A stretch of 64,000 nt of DNA from Oceaniglobus roseus (GCF_002869745.1 NZ_PNOS01000016.1:1-64000); one strand, 5' to 3'. Numbered from the stretch's first letter, positions 38,866-48,545 are shown. The notes: generated from the letters alone by a model not told the origin. Numbers and translations: made by a program.

Positions 38866-39543
38866 CTAGCTTGAATGCTTCAGTCCCGCGCCGCCCGTGC
38901 CGGTGGTCTTGTGGCGGGCCGCCTCGACCGCCGCGCGGCGCTTTTCGTACTTCTTCTTCAGCCGCTTGATCCGCGCCTTCTGGTAGGCCGAGATCAGCGG
39001 CCGCGACGCCACATAGGACATGACCGCCGCCAGGATGCCAGTGGGAATGCCGCCGACGAGGTAGGGCATGAAGACATAGGAGAAGAAGCCGTGCAGGTTG
39101 CTCCACTGGACGGGGCGGCCGGTGAAAACCGCCTTGAGGTTGGTCCAGAGCTCGAGCGAGGCATAGGAGAAGGAGCTGACCACCGAGGGCAGCGGCACCC
39201 CGTGTTCGAGGCCCAGCATCCGGCTGCCGAGTTCGACCGAGACGGTGGCGATGATCGGGAAGGTCAGCGGGTTGCCGATGAAGGTGCCGAGAAGCGCCGC
39301 CAGGATGTTGCCCCGCATCGCCCAGGCCAGCCCCGCCGAGACGAGGAAGTGGAAGCCGAAGAGCGGCGTGAAGCTGGTGAACACCCCCGCGGCGATGCCC
39401 CGCGCGATCTTGTGGGCGGGATCCGGCAGGCGGCGCAGGCGGTGGATCACGTACCACCCCGCCCGGGTCCAGCCGCCGCGCGGATAGAAGAACTCGGCCA
39501 GGGCCTGGAGATAGGAACGGGGCGTGCGACGCTTGAACACCAC
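38866..39543 (-). CDS. DUF2062 membrane protein
   Basis: A 225-residue protein of the DUF2062 family, whose function is not established. It has four predicted TM segments within about 50-195. The family core is KIARGIAAGVFTSFTPLFGFHF and LAWAMRGNILAALLGTFIGNP. The C terminus is highly basic (KRLKKKYEKRRAAVEAARHK). It sits 36 bases after rel and 9 bases before pdxJ, an order I know from related alphaproteobacteria. Co-transcription with rel is likely. Confidence 0.88.
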   Translation of the reverse strand: MVFKRRTPRSYLQALAEFFYPRGGWTRAGWYVIHRLRRLPDPAHKIARGIAAGVFTSFTPLFGFHFLVSAGLAWAMRGNILAALLGTFIGNPLTFPIIATVSVELGSRMLGLEHGVPLPSVVSSFSYASLELWTNLKAVFTGRPVQWSNLHGFFSYVFMPYLVGGIPTGILAAVMSYVASRPLISAYQKARIKRLKKKYEKRRAAVEAARHKTTGTGGAGLKHSS

Positions 39544-39579
39544 GGTCTTGAGGTTCCTCTGCGAGGGTCCGGCGGCCCC

Positions 39580-41700
39580 TCAGGGTTTGCGTGTCAGGTC
39601 CCGGTGACGCTTGATTGTCGCCACATCGCTGTCGGCTTCAAGGGCAAGGCGCACCGCGTGCATATGTTCCACATCCCTGAGGTCCACGTCGATAATGAGG
39701 CGATAGAAGTCCTGTTTTCTGTCACTGAAGTGAAGATCCGAGATATTCGCCTTCTGCTCGCCGATCAGGCTGCAGATCCGCCCCAGAACACCGGCATCGT
39801 TGCTGATCGTCATGTCGAAGGACACGGTATAGACCGCGGCGTGGGGTCCGGCGTGCCAGCGCAGGTCGATCCAGCGGTCGGTCTCGTCCTGGTAGTCGCT
39901 CAGCACCGGGCATTCGATGGCGTGGATACGCACCCCCTGCCCGCGATAGGTCAGGCCGACGATCCGCTCGCCCGGCACCGGCTGGCAGCAGTTGGCACGC
40001 AGGAAGGTCTGGTCGGGCGCAAGGCCGACGATGGCGTGGCCCGCGTCGATCTCCTCGCCCGGCTTGGCGGTCAGCTCGGGATAGAGCGTCTGGACGACAT
40101 AGCGGGCGCTGATCTCGGCCGCGCCCACCCGCGCCAGCAGCTCGTCGGAATCGGCGATGTGCAGGCGGCGGGCGGCGGTGGTCAGCGCCCGGTCCGACAT
40201 CCGCTTGCCGACATGGTCGAACGCCACCCGCGCCAGTTCCAGCCCGAGCTTGATGAACCGGCCCCGGTCCTCCTCGCGCAGGCTGCGGCGGATCGCGGTC
40301 TTCGCCCGGCCTGTCGCCACGATGTCGACCCAGGTCGCCTGCGGCCGCTGCCCCTCGGCGGTGATGATCTCGACCGACTGGCCGTTCTTCAGTCGGGTCC
40401 AGAGCGGCACGCGGATGCCGTCGATCTTGGCGCCGACGCAGCTGTCGCCGATCCGGGTGTGGATCGCATAGGCGAAGTCCAGCGGCGTCGCCCCCTTCGG
40501 CAGCTTCACCACCTCGCCCTTGGGCGTGAAACAGAACACCTGGTCCTGGTACATCTCGAGCTTCACCGCCTCGAGGAAATCCTCGTGGTCCTCGGAGCTG
40601 TCCAGCCGCTCGGTCAGGGAGGCGATCCACTTGACCGGGTCGACGGCGAAGGGGTTCTTCACCCGGATCCCGTCCTTGTAGGCCCAGTGCGCGGCGATCC
40701 CCGCCTCGGCCACCTCGTTCATCTGGCGGGTGCGGATCTGCACCTCGACTCGCTTGCCGTCGCGCCCCGACACCGTGGTGTGGATCGAGCGGTAGCCGTT
40801 CGACTTCGGCTGGCTGATATAGTCCTTGAACCGCCCCGGCACCGCCCGCCAGCGCTGGTGGATCGCGCCGAGCGTGGCATAGCACTCGGCCTCGGTGCCG
40901 CAGATCACGCGGAAGCCGTAGATGTCGGAGAGGCGCGAGAAGGAAAGCTTCTTCTCCTCCATCTTGCGCCAGATCGAATAGGGCTTCTTGGCGCGGCCGA
41001 ACACCTCGCCCTCGATATGCGCCTTGTCGAGCTCGATGCGGATGTCGCCGGTGATCTTGTGGATCACGTCGCCGGTTTCGCGCTGGAGCTTGATGAAGCG
41101 GCGGATGATGCTGGTGCGCCCGTCGGGGTTCAGCACCTGGAACGCCAGATCCTCCAGCTCGTCGCGCATCCACTGCATGCCCATCCGGCCGGCGAGCGGC
41201 GCGAAGATGTCCATCGTCTCGCGCGCCTTTTGGACCTGCTTCTCGGGCTTCATCGAGCGCAGGGTGCGCATGTTGTGGAGCCGGTCGGCAAGCTTCACCA
41301 GGATCACGCGAAGATCCTTCGACATGGCGATGAAAAGCTTGCGGAAGTTCTCGGCCTGCTTCGTCTCGGACGAGTTCAGCTGGAGGTTCGTCAGCTTCGT
41401 GACGCCATCCACCAGCTCGGCCACCTCGCGGCCGAACTTCTTCGACACCTCGGAATAGGTGGACTTCGTGTCCTCGATCGTGTCGTGCAGCAGCGCGGTG
41501 ATGATCGTCGCATCGTCCAGATGCATGTCCGTCAGGATCACCGCCACCGCAACCGGATGGGTGAAATACGGCTCGCCCGAGTGGCGGAACTGCCCCTCGT
41601 GCATCTTCTCGCCATAGGCATAGGCCTCGGCCAGCTTCTTCGCATTGGTCTTGGGATTGTAGGTGCGGACCAGTTCGATCAGGTCGTCGGCAGTGGTCAT
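39580..41700 (-). CDS. rel: Bifunctional (p)ppGpp synthetase/hydrolase
   Basis: This enzyme makes and degrades the stringent-response alarmone (p)ppGpp. The 706-residue protein has an intact HD hydrolase domain with HSGEPYFTHP (His48) and LLHDTIEDT (His72-Asp73). The synthetase domain includes YISQPKSNGYRSIHTTV and VEVQIRTRQMNEVAE. A TGS domain (FTPKGEVVKLPKGATPLDFAYAIH) and a C-terminal ACT domain (SFDMTISNDAGVLGRICSLI) follow. Both active sites appear functional, as expected for the single long enzyme of alphaproteobacteria. rpoZ lies immediately upstream. Confidence 0.96.
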   Translation of the reverse strand: MTTADDLIELVRTYNPKTNAKKLAEAYAYGEKMHEGQFRHSGEPYFTHPVAVAVILTDMHLDDATIITALLHDTIEDTKSTYSEVSKKFGREVAELVDGVTKLTNLQLNSSETKQAENFRKLFIAMSKDLRVILVKLADRLHNMRTLRSMKPEKQVQKARETMDIFAPLAGRMGMQWMRDELEDLAFQVLNPDGRTSIIRRFIKLQRETGDVIHKITGDIRIELDKAHIEGEVFGRAKKPYSIWRKMEEKKLSFSRLSDIYGFRVICGTEAECYATLGAIHQRWRAVPGRFKDYISQPKSNGYRSIHTTVSGRDGKRVEVQIRTRQMNEVAEAGIAAHWAYKDGIRVKNPFAVDPVKWIASLTERLDSSEDHEDFLEAVKLEMYQDQVFCFTPKGEVVKLPKGATPLDFAYAIHTRIGDSCVGAKIDGIRVPLWTRLKNGQSVEIITAEGQRPQATWVDIVATGRAKTAIRRSLREEDRGRFIKLGLELARVAFDHVGKRMSDRALTTAARRLHIADSDELLARVGAAEISARYVVQTLYPELTAKPGEEIDAGHAIVGLAPDQTFLRANCCQPVPGERIVGLTYRGQGVRIHAIECPVLSDYQDETDRWIDLRWHAGPHAAVYTVSFDMTISNDAGVLGRICSLIGEQKANISDLHFSDRKQDFYRLIIDVDLRDVEHMHAVRLALEADSDVATIKRHRDLTRKP

Positions 41701-41728
41701 CCGGTCCGCATCCCTGGCGCGCCTGCGC

Positions 41729-42085
41729 CTATTGCTGCCCCTGCGCTTCCATCAGGGCGCGCAGCAGTTTTTCTTCGCTCATGTCGTCTTCGGCGGGCTT
41801 GTCGGGCTGGCCGCCGCCCATGAGAAGCGCCATCGCGTCCTCCTCGGGCTCGTCGACCTCGATCTGGGTCTGGTGCGATTCGATCATCCGCTCGCGCAGG
41901 TCGTCGGCCTGCTGGGTCTCCTCGGCGATCTCGCGCAGCGACACGACGGGGTTCTTGTCGTTGTCGCGGTCCACGGTCAGCTGGGCCCCGGCGGTGATCT
42001 CGCGGGCGCGGTGGGCGGCAAGCATCACCAGTTCGAACCGGTTCGGTACCTTGTCAACGCAGTCTTCGACCGTCACACGGGCCAT
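41729..42085 (-). CDS. rpoZ: RNA polymerase omega subunit
   Basis: Omega helps assemble RNA polymerase and forms part of a ppGpp-binding site in other proteobacteria. The 118-residue protein begins [20 protein letters not shown] and continues LAAHRAREI, the family core, followed by an acidic tail. I chose the ATG at 42085 because AGGAGT lies just upstream; the longer open frame before it is not conserved. rel follows 28 bases downstream on the same strand, so the ppGpp synthase and a ppGpp target share an operon, as in many proteobacteria. Confidence 0.96.
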   Translation of the reverse strand: MARVTVEDCVDKVPNRFELVMLAAHRAREITAGAQLTVDRDNDKNPVVSLREIAEETQQADDLRERMIESHQTQIEVDEPEEDAMALLMGGGQPDKPAEDDMSEEKLLRALMEAQGQQ

Positions 42086-42179
42086 GGGATACTCCTGTTC
42101 GGAAGGGAAAGCCTGAGCGACAACGTTTAATACCGATGAAAAACCTTGACAACCCGATAGACCGGCGATCCAGGCAGAT

Positions 42180-42767
42180 TCAGAGGGGTCGCACGGCGTT
42201 TTTATCGGCTTCGGGCAGCGCATCCACCATTTGCCGGACCGTCCTGCCGCTGACGGGGTGGATCCAGCCGGGCGCGACGTCCAGCAGGGGAATCAGCACG
42301 AAGGCGCGTTCCTGCATCCGTGGATGGGGCAGGATCAGCTCGGTCGGCGCCTGCAGGCGCTGCGCCTCGGGGGGAAGGTCCCGCCAGCGGGCCTGGGTCT
42401 CGGGATCGGGGCAGATCCGCCCGTCGTAATCCAGCAGGTCGATGTCCAGCGTGCGGGCACCCCACCGTTCGCGGCGCTCGCGGCCGAACCGCTTCTCGAC
42501 ATCGTGAAGCCTTTCCAGCAGCGCCGGGGCGGTGGAGCTTGTCCTGATCCTCGCCGCTGCGTTAACATAATCGGGGCCCGCGCCCGCCGGAAAGCAGGGA
42601 GTCGAAAAAAACCTGCTGACGGCACAAATTTCAATCTCGGGTCCGGCAAGCATTTCAAGCGCGGATTTCAGCGCGTTTTCCAGTGTTTGACCCGCAAGGG
42701 TTGTATTCGCGCCCAGTCCAAGCAATGCAGTTGCCGCAGCGTCTGTTCGTATAGCCAGTTGCGTCAA
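42180..42767 (-). CDS. folK: HPPK, 2-amino-4-hydroxy-6-hydroxymethyldihydropteridine pyrophosphokinase
   Basis: FolK transfers pyrophosphate from ATP to the pterin in folate synthesis. The 195-residue protein has [59 protein letters not shown] with the metal Asp pair, and [23 protein letters not shown], all typical. The start is uncertain: the frame opens with TTG at 42767 with only a weak ribosome site, and an in-frame TTG nearer the conserved GLGAN is possible. It is upstream of rpoZ on the same strand and divergent from the NYN gene. Confidence 0.93.
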   Translation of the reverse strand: MTQLAIRTDAAATALLGLGANTTLAGQTLENALKSALEMLAGPEIEICAVSRFFSTPCFPAGAGPDYVNAAARIRTSSTAPALLERLHDVEKRFGRERRERWGARTLDIDLLDYDGRICPDPETQARWRDLPPEAQRLQAPTELILPHPRMQERAFVLIPLLDVAPGWIHPVSGRTVRQMVDALPEADKNAVRPL

Positions 42768-42862
42768 CTCAGGAAAACCTTAGATAGCTCAGGACCCGGC
42801 TGGGCTTAGCACCACTCACTCACGGAAACCAGTTCACCGGGTCGTTAGAAGGATGACATTTT

Positions 42863-43438
42863 ATGTTCTACCGGGACGAACGGCTTGCGCTGTTCATCGA
42901 TGGATCGAACCTGTACGCCGCGGCGAAGGCGCTGGGGTTTGACATCGACTACAAGCTTCTGCGCCAGGAATTCATGCGGCGGGGCAAGCTTCTGCGCGCC
43001 TTCTACTACACGGCACTGCTGGAGAACGAGGATTACTCGCCCATCCGCCCGCTCGTAGACTGGCTGCATTACAACGGTTTCACGATGGTGACGAAGCCGG
43101 CGAAGGAATACACCGACAGCCAGGGCCGCCGGAAGGTGAAGGGGAACATGGACATCGAGCTGACGGTCGATGCCATGGAGCTTGCGCCGCGCGTCGACCA
43201 CATCGTGCTGTTCTCGGGCGACGGGGATTTCCGCCCGCTGGTCGAGAGCCTGCAACGCTCGGGCGTGCGCGTTTCCGTCGTGTCGACGATCCGCAGCCAG
43301 CCGCCGATGATCTCCGACGACCTGCGCCGCCAGGCCGACAACTTCATCGAGCTCGACGAGCTGAAGGAAGTGATCGGGCGTCCGCCGCGCGAGCCGCGCG
43401 AGGACGACCGCCCGCTGCGCGAAGCGGCCGGCCAATAG
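42863..43438 (+). CDS. NYN-domain protein (LabA/DUF88 family), likely ribonuclease
   Basis: A 191-residue protein with a PIN-like NYN nuclease fold. The acidic catalytic residues are visible: Asp13 in LFIDGSNLYAA, the Asp in KGNMDIELTVDAM, and SGDGDFRPLVE. Relatives are thought to process RNA or act in regulation; the target is unknown here. The C terminus is a charged, probably disordered tail (PPREPREDDRPLREA). The ATG at 42863 has AGAAGGA upstream. It is divergent from folK and about 50 bases before the YqaA gene on the same strand. Confidence 0.9.
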   Translation: MFYRDERLALFIDGSNLYAAAKALGFDIDYKLLRQEFMRRGKLLRAFYYTALLENEDYSPIRPLVDWLHYNGFTMVTKPAKEYTDSQGRRKVKGNMDIELTVDAMELAPRVDHIVLFSGDGDFRPLVESLQRSGVRVSVVSTIRSQPPMISDDLRRQADNFIELDELKEVIGRPPREPREDDRPLREAAGQ

Positions 43439-43490
43439 GACCGGCCAAGGACGCAGGCCTGCACGGGACTGCCCAGAAGGACCGGACGGC

Positions 43491-43931
43491 GTGACCCTCC
43501 TCTGGTCCCTCGGCGGTCTTTTCGTCGCGGCCTTCGGCGCGGCGACCTTCCTGCCCTTCCAGTCCGAGATCGTCTTCGCCGCCCTCCAGGCCGAGGGCAC
43601 GGCGCCGCTGTTCTGGCTGGTCTTCGTCGCCAGCCTCGGCAACTCCCTCGGCTCCTGCGTGAACTACGCCATGGGGCTCGGGGTCGAGCGGATGAAGGGC
43701 AGCCGCTGGTTTCCCGTGACCGAGGCGCAGATGGAGCGGGCGCAGAAGTGGTACACCCGCTGGGGCGTCTGGAGCCTGCTGCTCTCCTGGGCGCCGCTCG
43801 GCGACGCGATCACCCTGATGGCCGGCGTCATGCGCACCCCCTTCTGGTTGTTCTTCCTGCTCGTCTCCTTCGCCAAGACGGTCCGCTACGTCGTCTTCGC
43901 GCTGCTGACCGCCGGGGTCCTCAGCCTCTAG
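43491..43931 (+). CDS. YqaA-family small membrane protein (VTT/DedA-related)
   Basis: A 146-residue inner-membrane protein with about four TM segments. [21 protein letters not shown] and [22 protein letters not shown] match the YqaA branch of the VTT/DedA superfamily, whose members are linked to membrane homeostasis and lipid or ion transport. Re-entrant loop residues such as the Glu in FQSE and the motif [16 protein letters not shown] are visible. It starts at GTG 43491. ispH follows 67 bases downstream. Confidence 0.85.
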   Translation: MTLLWSLGGLFVAAFGAATFLPFQSEIVFAALQAEGTAPLFWLVFVASLGNSLGSCVNYAMGLGVERMKGSRWFPVTEAQMERAQKWYTRWGVWSLLLSWAPLGDAITLMAGVMRTPFWLFFLLVSFAKTVRYVVFALLTAGVLSL

Positions 43932-43998
43932 GCGGCAAGGCTGGACGCAGGGCGGGCGGTCCATTACCTGTGAACCAGCACTGACCGGAGCCACGCCG

Positions 43999-44949
43999 AT
44001 GCCGAAGCCCCCCCTTACCCTCTACCTCGCCGCGCCCCGCGGCTTCTGCGCGGGCGTCGACCGGGCGATCAAGATCGTCGAGATGGCGCTCGAGAAATGG
44101 GGCGCGCCGGTCTATGTCCGCCACGAGATCGTGCACAACCGTTTCGTTGTCGACGGGCTGCGCGCCAAGGGCGCCGTCTTCGTCGAGGAGCTGGACGAAT
44201 GCCCGCCGGACCGTCCCGTGATCTTCTCGGCCCACGGCGTGCCCAAGGCCGTGCCGCAGGAGGCGGCGCGGCGCGAGATGGTCTATGTCGACGCCACCTG
44301 CCCGCTGGTCTCCAAGGTCCATATCGAGGCGGCGCGCCACCACGAGAACGGGTTGCAGATGGTGATGATCGGCCACGCGGGCCACCCCGAGACGCTCGGC
44401 ACCATGGGCCAGCTGCCCGAGGGCGAGGTGCTTCTTGTGGAAACCGTCGCCGACGTCGCCACCATCGCCCCCCGCGATCCCGAACGGCTGGCCTTCATCA
44501 CCCAGACGACGCTCTCGGTGGACGACACCGCCGACATCGTCGCGGCGCTGAAGGCACGCTTCCCGGCCATCGTCGGGCCGCACAAGGAAGACATCTGCTA
44601 TGCCACCACGAACCGTCAGGAAGCGGTGAAGGCGATGGCGCCGAAAGCCGATGCGATTCTGGTGATCGGCGCGCCGAACTCGTCGAACTCGAAACGTCTG
44701 GTCGAGGTCGGGCGCGGGGCGGGCTGCGCCTATGCCCAGCTCGTCCAGCGCGCCGCGGACATCGACTGGCGCGCGCTCGAAGGCATCTCCTCCATCGGCA
44801 TCACCGCCGGCGCCAGCGCCCCCGAGGTGCTGGTGAACGAGGTGGTCGACGCCTTCCGCGACCGCTTCGAGGTCACGGTCGAAAAGGTCGTCACCGCCGA
44901 GGAGCATGTCGAGTTCAAGGTCCCCCGCGTCCTGCGCGAACCGGCGTGA
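43999..44949 (+). CDS. ispH: IspH, 4-hydroxy-3-methylbut-2-enyl diphosphate reductase
   Basis: IspH makes IPP and DMAPP in the last step of the non-mevalonate isoprenoid pathway and uses a [4Fe-4S] cluster. The 316-residue protein has the three cluster cysteines in [12 protein letters not shown] (about residue 16), [12 protein letters not shown] (about 100) and [14 protein letters not shown] (about 200). The active-site motif [12 protein letters not shown] and the late [10 protein letters not shown] are intact. It starts at the ATG at 43999. It probably relies on the A-type carrier and SufT-like protein encoded at 14.5-15.4 kb for cluster supply. Confidence 0.97.
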   Translation: MPKPPLTLYLAAPRGFCAGVDRAIKIVEMALEKWGAPVYVRHEIVHNRFVVDGLRAKGAVFVEELDECPPDRPVIFSAHGVPKAVPQEAARREMVYVDATCPLVSKVHIEAARHHENGLQMVMIGHAGHPETLGTMGQLPEGEVLLVETVADVATIAPRDPERLAFITQTTLSVDDTADIVAALKARFPAIVGPHKEDICYATTNRQEAVKAMAPKADAILVIGAPNSSNSKRLVEVGRGAGCAYAQLVQRAADIDWRALEGISSIGITAGASAPEVLVNEVVDAFRDRFEVTVEKVVTAEEHVEFKVPRVLREPA

Positions 44950-45303
44950 CCCCAAGGTGCCCCGCCCCGTCGACCCTGAGGCTCTCCCGACCCGACCGCT
45001 GAAAGCGGTGCCGCCGGGACTTGGGCCGGAGGGTGCGGACCTCGACCCGCAAGGACCAGCCGGGGCCCGGCCGTCGGCCCCCTTCGTCCGCGGCAACGGC
45101 CCGGAGGCGCGCCGCCCGTGCCGCACCCCTCCCGTCCCGGCCCGCGCCACGGGCAGCTCGGGCAGGAACGATCCACGGGCTTCTTCCTTGCCCCGATACT
45201 CCCCCCGGAGGCGTCCCGCCGTCACCGCCGCCCCGACCGTCGAGCCGCCGGGCGCAACGCCGCATCGCCCGGCCGCCGGTCGCCGCCGCCGGAGCGCCCT
45301 GCC
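44950..45303. other. 354-base GC-rich stretch without a recognised gene
   Basis: The acyltransferase frame is open upstream from 45118, but that part is Arg/Pro-rich and unlike the family. Minus-strand frames are Gly/Arg-rich and also look non-coding. CCGCTGAAAGCGG near 44998 makes a small hairpin that might end the ispH transcript. I see nothing else. Confidence 0.5.
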
Positions 45304-45933
45304 GTGACGCGTCTCGCCGCACGCGTCGCGGGGCGGATCATCACCGGCTTCGCCTGGCTCATCACCGCCGTGCGCGCCGTGTGGCAGGGGTCCGCCCCCC
45401 TGCCCGACCAGCGCATCTACTTCGCCAACCACCGCTCGAACGGCGACTTCATCCTGATCTGGTCGGTCCTGCCCACGGTGCTGAGACAGCGCACCCGCCC
45501 CGTCGCCGCCGCGGACTACTGGCTGGCGGGCCCGGTGCGCCGATTCATCGGCCGCGACGTGTTCCGCGCCGTCCTGATCGAGCGCAACGCCGAGGACCGC
45601 CGCACCGACCCGCTCCGCACCATGCTGGAGGCGCTGGAGCGGGGCGATTCGCTGATCCTCTTCCCCGAGGGCACCCGCAACATGACCGAGTCACCGCTGC
45701 TGCGCTTCCGCAGCGGCCTCTACAACCTCGCCCTCGCCAACCCCGACGTCGATCTCGTCCCGGTCTGGATCGACAACCTGAACGGCGTCCTGCCGAAGGG
45801 CAGGCTCGTCCCTGTGCCGCTCCTTTGCACCGTCACCTTCGGCGCCTCCCTGCGCCTGGCGGACGGCGAGGACCGGCGCGCCTTCCTAGACCGCGCCGCC
45901 GATGCCCTCCTCTCGCTCGGAGCGGCGGCATGA
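45304..45933 (+). CDS. PlsC-like lysophospholipid acyltransferase
   Basis: A 209-residue membrane-associated acyltransferase. The catalytic NHRSNGD (Asn42 to Asp48, the HX4D motif) and the substrate motif LFPEGTRN (119-126) are clear. An N-terminal hydrophobic segment anchors it. Members of this family acylate lysophosphatidic acid or related glycerophosphates. I placed the start at GTG 45304, just before the conserved region. Its stop overlaps the start of the CdsA-like gene (ATGA), and a CDP-alcohol transferase gene follows, so the three genes form a phospholipid module. It may not be the housekeeping PlsC. Confidence 0.88.
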   Translation: MTRLAARVAGRIITGFAWLITAVRAVWQGSAPLPDQRIYFANHRSNGDFILIWSVLPTVLRQRTRPVAAADYWLAGPVRRFIGRDVFRAVLIERNAEDRRTDPLRTMLEALERGDSLILFPEGTRNMTESPLLRFRSGLYNLALANPDVDLVPVWIDNLNGVLPKGRLVPVPLLCTVTFGASLRLADGEDRRAFLDRAADALLSLGAAA

Positions 45934-46880
45934 GCGCGGCGGCCCAGGACCTCCTCCGCCTCCTCGCGGGCATCGGCCTGCTGCTCGCCGCCGCGACGCT
46001 GCTCGCCCGCCTGCTGCGCCGCCGCGCGGCCCGGGCGGGCGGCAGCGCGACGGTCGAGAACCTGAACGCGCGCATCGACGCCTGGTGGGGCATGGTGATC
46101 GTCCTCGGCCTCGCCTTCCTCGCCGGGCGCACCGGGGTCGTCGTGCTGTTCGCCCTCGTCTCCTTCGCCGCGCTGCGCGAGTTCGTGACCCTCTGCACCC
46201 GCAGCCGCGCCGATCACTGGGCGCTCGCCGCCGCCTTCTTCGTCGTGCTGCCCGCGCAATACGTCCTGGTCTGGCAGGACTGGTACGGGCTCTACACCAT
46301 CTTCATCCCCGTCTACGCCTTCCTCCTGCTGCCGGTGATCGCCGTGCTGGAAGGTGACACGAAAAGCTTCCTCGTCCGCATCGCGGAGACCCAGTGGGCG
46401 CTGATGATCTGCGTCTATGCCCTGAGCCACGTCCCCGCCCTTCTCAGCCTGCGGATCACGGGCTTCGAGGGGCGCAACGTGCTGCTGATCGCCTGGCTCG
46501 TCGTGGTGGTGCAGCTCTCGGACGTGCTGCAATACACCTGGGGCAAGCTCTTCGGCCGCACCCCCGTCGCCCCGTCCCTGTCGCCCAGCAAGACCTGGGA
46601 GGGGCTGGTGGGCGGCGTCCTGTCCGCCACGCTCGCCGGCACGCTGCTGTTCTGGATCACCCCCTTCGGGGCGGCGCAGGCGGCGGGGATGGCCCTCGTC
46701 GTGACGCTCGCGGGCTTCTGCGGCGGACTGGTGATGTCGGCGATCAAGCGCGACAAGGGGGTGAAGGACTGGGGCCACCTGATCGCCGGGCACGGCGGCT
46801 TCATCGACCGGCTCGACTCGGTCGTCTTCGCCGCGCCGCTGTTCTTCCACCTCACCCGCTTCTTCTTCTCCACCGTCTGA
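45930..46880 (+). CDS. CdsA-like phosphatidate cytidylyltransferase
   Basis: This enzyme activates phosphatidic acid with CTP to CDP-diacylglycerol. The 316-residue protein has about eight TM helices. The family signature in the last quarter (about 268-296) includes SAIKRDKGVKDWG and GHGGFIDRLDS. The upstream SKTWEGLVGG is also typical. The four-base overlap with the acyltransferase gene and the 8-base gap to the CDP-alcohol transferase gene indicate one operon. A main cdsA for bulk lipid synthesis is probably elsewhere, so this copy may supply a specialised lipid. That is inference. Confidence 0.9.
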   Translation: MSAAAQDLLRLLAGIGLLLAAATLLARLLRRRAARAGGSATVENLNARIDAWWGMVIVLGLAFLAGRTGVVVLFALVSFAALREFVTLCTRSRADHWALAAAFFVVLPAQYVLVWQDWYGLYTIFIPVYAFLLLPVIAVLEGDTKSFLVRIAETQWALMICVYALSHVPALLSLRITGFEGRNVLLIAWLVVVVQLSDVLQYTWGKLFGRTPVAPSLSPSKTWEGLVGGVLSATLAGTLLFWITPFGAAQAAGMALVVTLAGFCGGLVMSAIKRDKGVKDWGHLIAGHGGFIDRLDSVVFAAPLFFHLTRFFFSTV

Positions 46881-46888
46881 GGCGCGCC

Positions 46889-47521
46889 ATGGCCAACCGC
46901 CGCCCCCTGAAGAGCCGCAGCAGCCCCCTTGCCGTCCGCCTCGCACGGACGCTGGCGACGCGCGGCGTGACCCCCAACGCGATCTCGCAGGCGGGGATCG
47001 GCATGGCCGCGCTCTCGGGCCTGTCCTACTGGGCCGCCTGGGGCGCCGGGCCCCTCGCCGCGGCGGCGCTCCTGGTCCTCGGCGCGCTGTTCGCCCAGCT
47101 CCGCCTCGTCTGCAACCTGCTCGACGGGATGGTGGCGATCGAGGGGCGGCGCGGCGCCCCCGACGGCGCCTTCTGGAACGAGGTGCCCGACCGGCTGTGC
47201 GACCTGCTGATCCTCGGCGGCGCCGGGATCGCCGCGGGTCTGCCCTGGCTCGGCCTCCTCGCGACGGTGCTGGCGGTGATGACGGCCCACCTGCGCGAAC
47301 ACGGCCGGGCCGAGGGCGCCGCGCCCGACTTCGGCGGCCCCATGGCGAAACCGCACCGCATGGCGCTTCTGACCCTCGGCAGCCTCGCCACGGCGCTGCA
47401 AGTGGCGCTCACCGCCGAGCGCTGGCTGCTGACCGCCACCCTGGCGCTCGTCGCGCTTGGCACCGCGCTGACCTTCTGGCGCCGCGCCGCGCGGCTGGTC
47501 CGCTGGATGCGGGGCGGCTGA
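46889..47521 (+). CDS. Atypical CDP-alcohol phosphatidyltransferase
   Basis: A 210-residue membrane protein of the CDP-alcohol phosphatidyltransferase superfamily. The signature region is CNLLDGMVAIEG to GAFWNEVPDRLCD (about 75-105). Against the usual D-xx-D-G-xx-A-R ... G-xxx-D-xxx-D, two of the four Asp are Asn (Asn76 and Asn97) and the Arg is Ile84; Asp79 and Asp101 remain. PssA in this window has all four Asp. The protein may be a distinct subfamily using a different alcohol or metal arrangement, or a catalytically weakened member. It is the last gene of the acyltransferase-CdsA module. Confidence 0.85.
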   Translation: MANRRPLKSRSSPLAVRLARTLATRGVTPNAISQAGIGMAALSGLSYWAAWGAGPLAAAALLVLGALFAQLRLVCNLLDGMVAIEGRRGAPDGAFWNEVPDRLCDLLILGGAGIAAGLPWLGLLATVLAVMTAHLREHGRAEGAAPDFGGPMAKPHRMALLTLGSLATALQVALTAERWLLTATLALVALGTALTFWRRAARLVRWMRGG

Positions 47522-47590
47522 GACCTGCGCGCCCTTGCCCTCGCCCCCGCTTTGGCGCAGGTTGGCGCGGCCCCGAAAGTAGCCTTGCCC

Positions 47591-48046
47591 ATGTCGCGAT
47601 TCACCATCCCCCCCGCCGCCCTCGCCCTCGGCCTCGCCGGGTTGATCCCCTTTGCCTGGGGCGCGCTGACGCTGGTCTCCGAGGATCTCGCGACCTGGGG
47701 CATCTCCGCGCTCGGCCCCCGCTTCATCGGCCCCTACGTGCAGCTCCAGTACGGCACCGTGATCCTGTCCTTCATGTCCGGTGTGCTCTGGGGTTTCGCC
47801 ACCAGGGCCGAGGGGCGCGAGGCCGCCACCGGCTATGCCCTGTCGGTGCTGCCCGCGCTCTGGGCCTTCTTCTTCGTCGGCGGCGGCCCGGTCTCGGCGG
47901 CGACGTACCTGATCTTCGGCTTCCTCGGCCTCCTCGCGCTCGACTGGACCTTCTGGCGCCAGGGCCTCGCCCCCGCCTGGTGGATGCAGCTGCGCATCCT
48001 GCTGACCGTGGTCGTCGTCGGCTGCCTCGCCGTCGGCGTGGTCTGA
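47591..48046 (+). CDS. DUF3429 membrane protein
   Basis: A 151-residue membrane protein with about five TM helices. The first half has [20 protein letters not shown] and [22 protein letters not shown], which match the DUF3429 family of unknown function. I prefer the ATG at 47591 over the TTG at 47552, because the hydrophobic core begins soon after it. It follows the phospholipid module by 69 bases and precedes rnhA by 28 bases, so it may be co-transcribed with either. Confidence 0.82.
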   Translation: MSRFTIPPAALALGLAGLIPFAWGALTLVSEDLATWGISALGPRFIGPYVQLQYGTVILSFMSGVLWGFATRAEGREAATGYALSVLPALWAFFFVGGGPVSAATYLIFGFLGLLALDWTFWRQGLAPAWWMQLRILLTVVVVGCLAVGVV

Positions 48047-48074
48047 GCCGCCCCCACCCTCGAAATGGACGCAC

Positions 48075-48539
48075 ATGCCTGAGATCATCGCCTATACCGA
48101 CGGCGCCTGTTCCGGAAACCCCGGCCCCGGCGGCTGGGGTGCCCTCCTGATCGCGAAGGACGGCGACACCGTCCTGAAACAGCGCGAGCTGAAGGGCGGC
48201 GAGCCCGAGACGACGAACAACCGCATGGAGCTTCTGGGCGCGATCAACGCGCTCGAGTCCCTGTCCCGCCCCAGCCGCATCACCATCGTGACCGACAGCG
48301 CCTACGTGAAGAACGGCGTGACATCGTGGATCCACGGCTGGAAGCGCAACGGCTGGCGCACCAGCCAGAAGAAGCCGGTGAAGAACGAGGACCTGTGGAA
48401 GCGCATCGACGCCGCCCAGTCGCGCCACGACGTGACCTGGGAGTGGATCAAGGGCCACGCCGGCCATCCCGAGAACGAACGCGCGGACGAGCTGGCGCGC
48501 GCGGGCATGGCGCCGTTCAAGCCCCGGCGCGGCGGCTGA
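48075..48539 (+). CDS. rnhA: Ribonuclease HI
   Basis: RNase HI cleaves the RNA strand of RNA-DNA hybrids. The 154-residue protein is the normal size and has the complete metal-binding set: Asp9 in [17 protein letters not shown], Glu52 in [10 protein letters not shown], Asp74 in VTDSAYV and Asp138 in NERADELA. The basic handle region ([18 protein letters not shown]) is present. It ends 6 bases before the stop of the convergent fmt gene. Confidence 0.97.
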   Translation: MPEIIAYTDGACSGNPGPGGWGALLIAKDGDTVLKQRELKGGEPETTNNRMELLGAINALESLSRPSRITIVTDSAYVKNGVTSWIHGWKRNGWRTSQKKPVKNEDLWKRIDAAQSRHDVTWEWIKGHAGHPENERADELARAGMAPFKPRRGG

Positions 48540-48545
48540 GCCGCA

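Noticed and set aside
41740-42223. Longer form of the omega subunit starting upstream of 42085
   Set aside because: The extra residues are not conserved, and a clear AGGAGT site precedes the shorter start.
45118-45303. N-terminal extension of the acyltransferase
   Set aside because: The upstream codons are Arg/Pro-rich and unlike the family; the conserved protein fits a GTG start at 45304.
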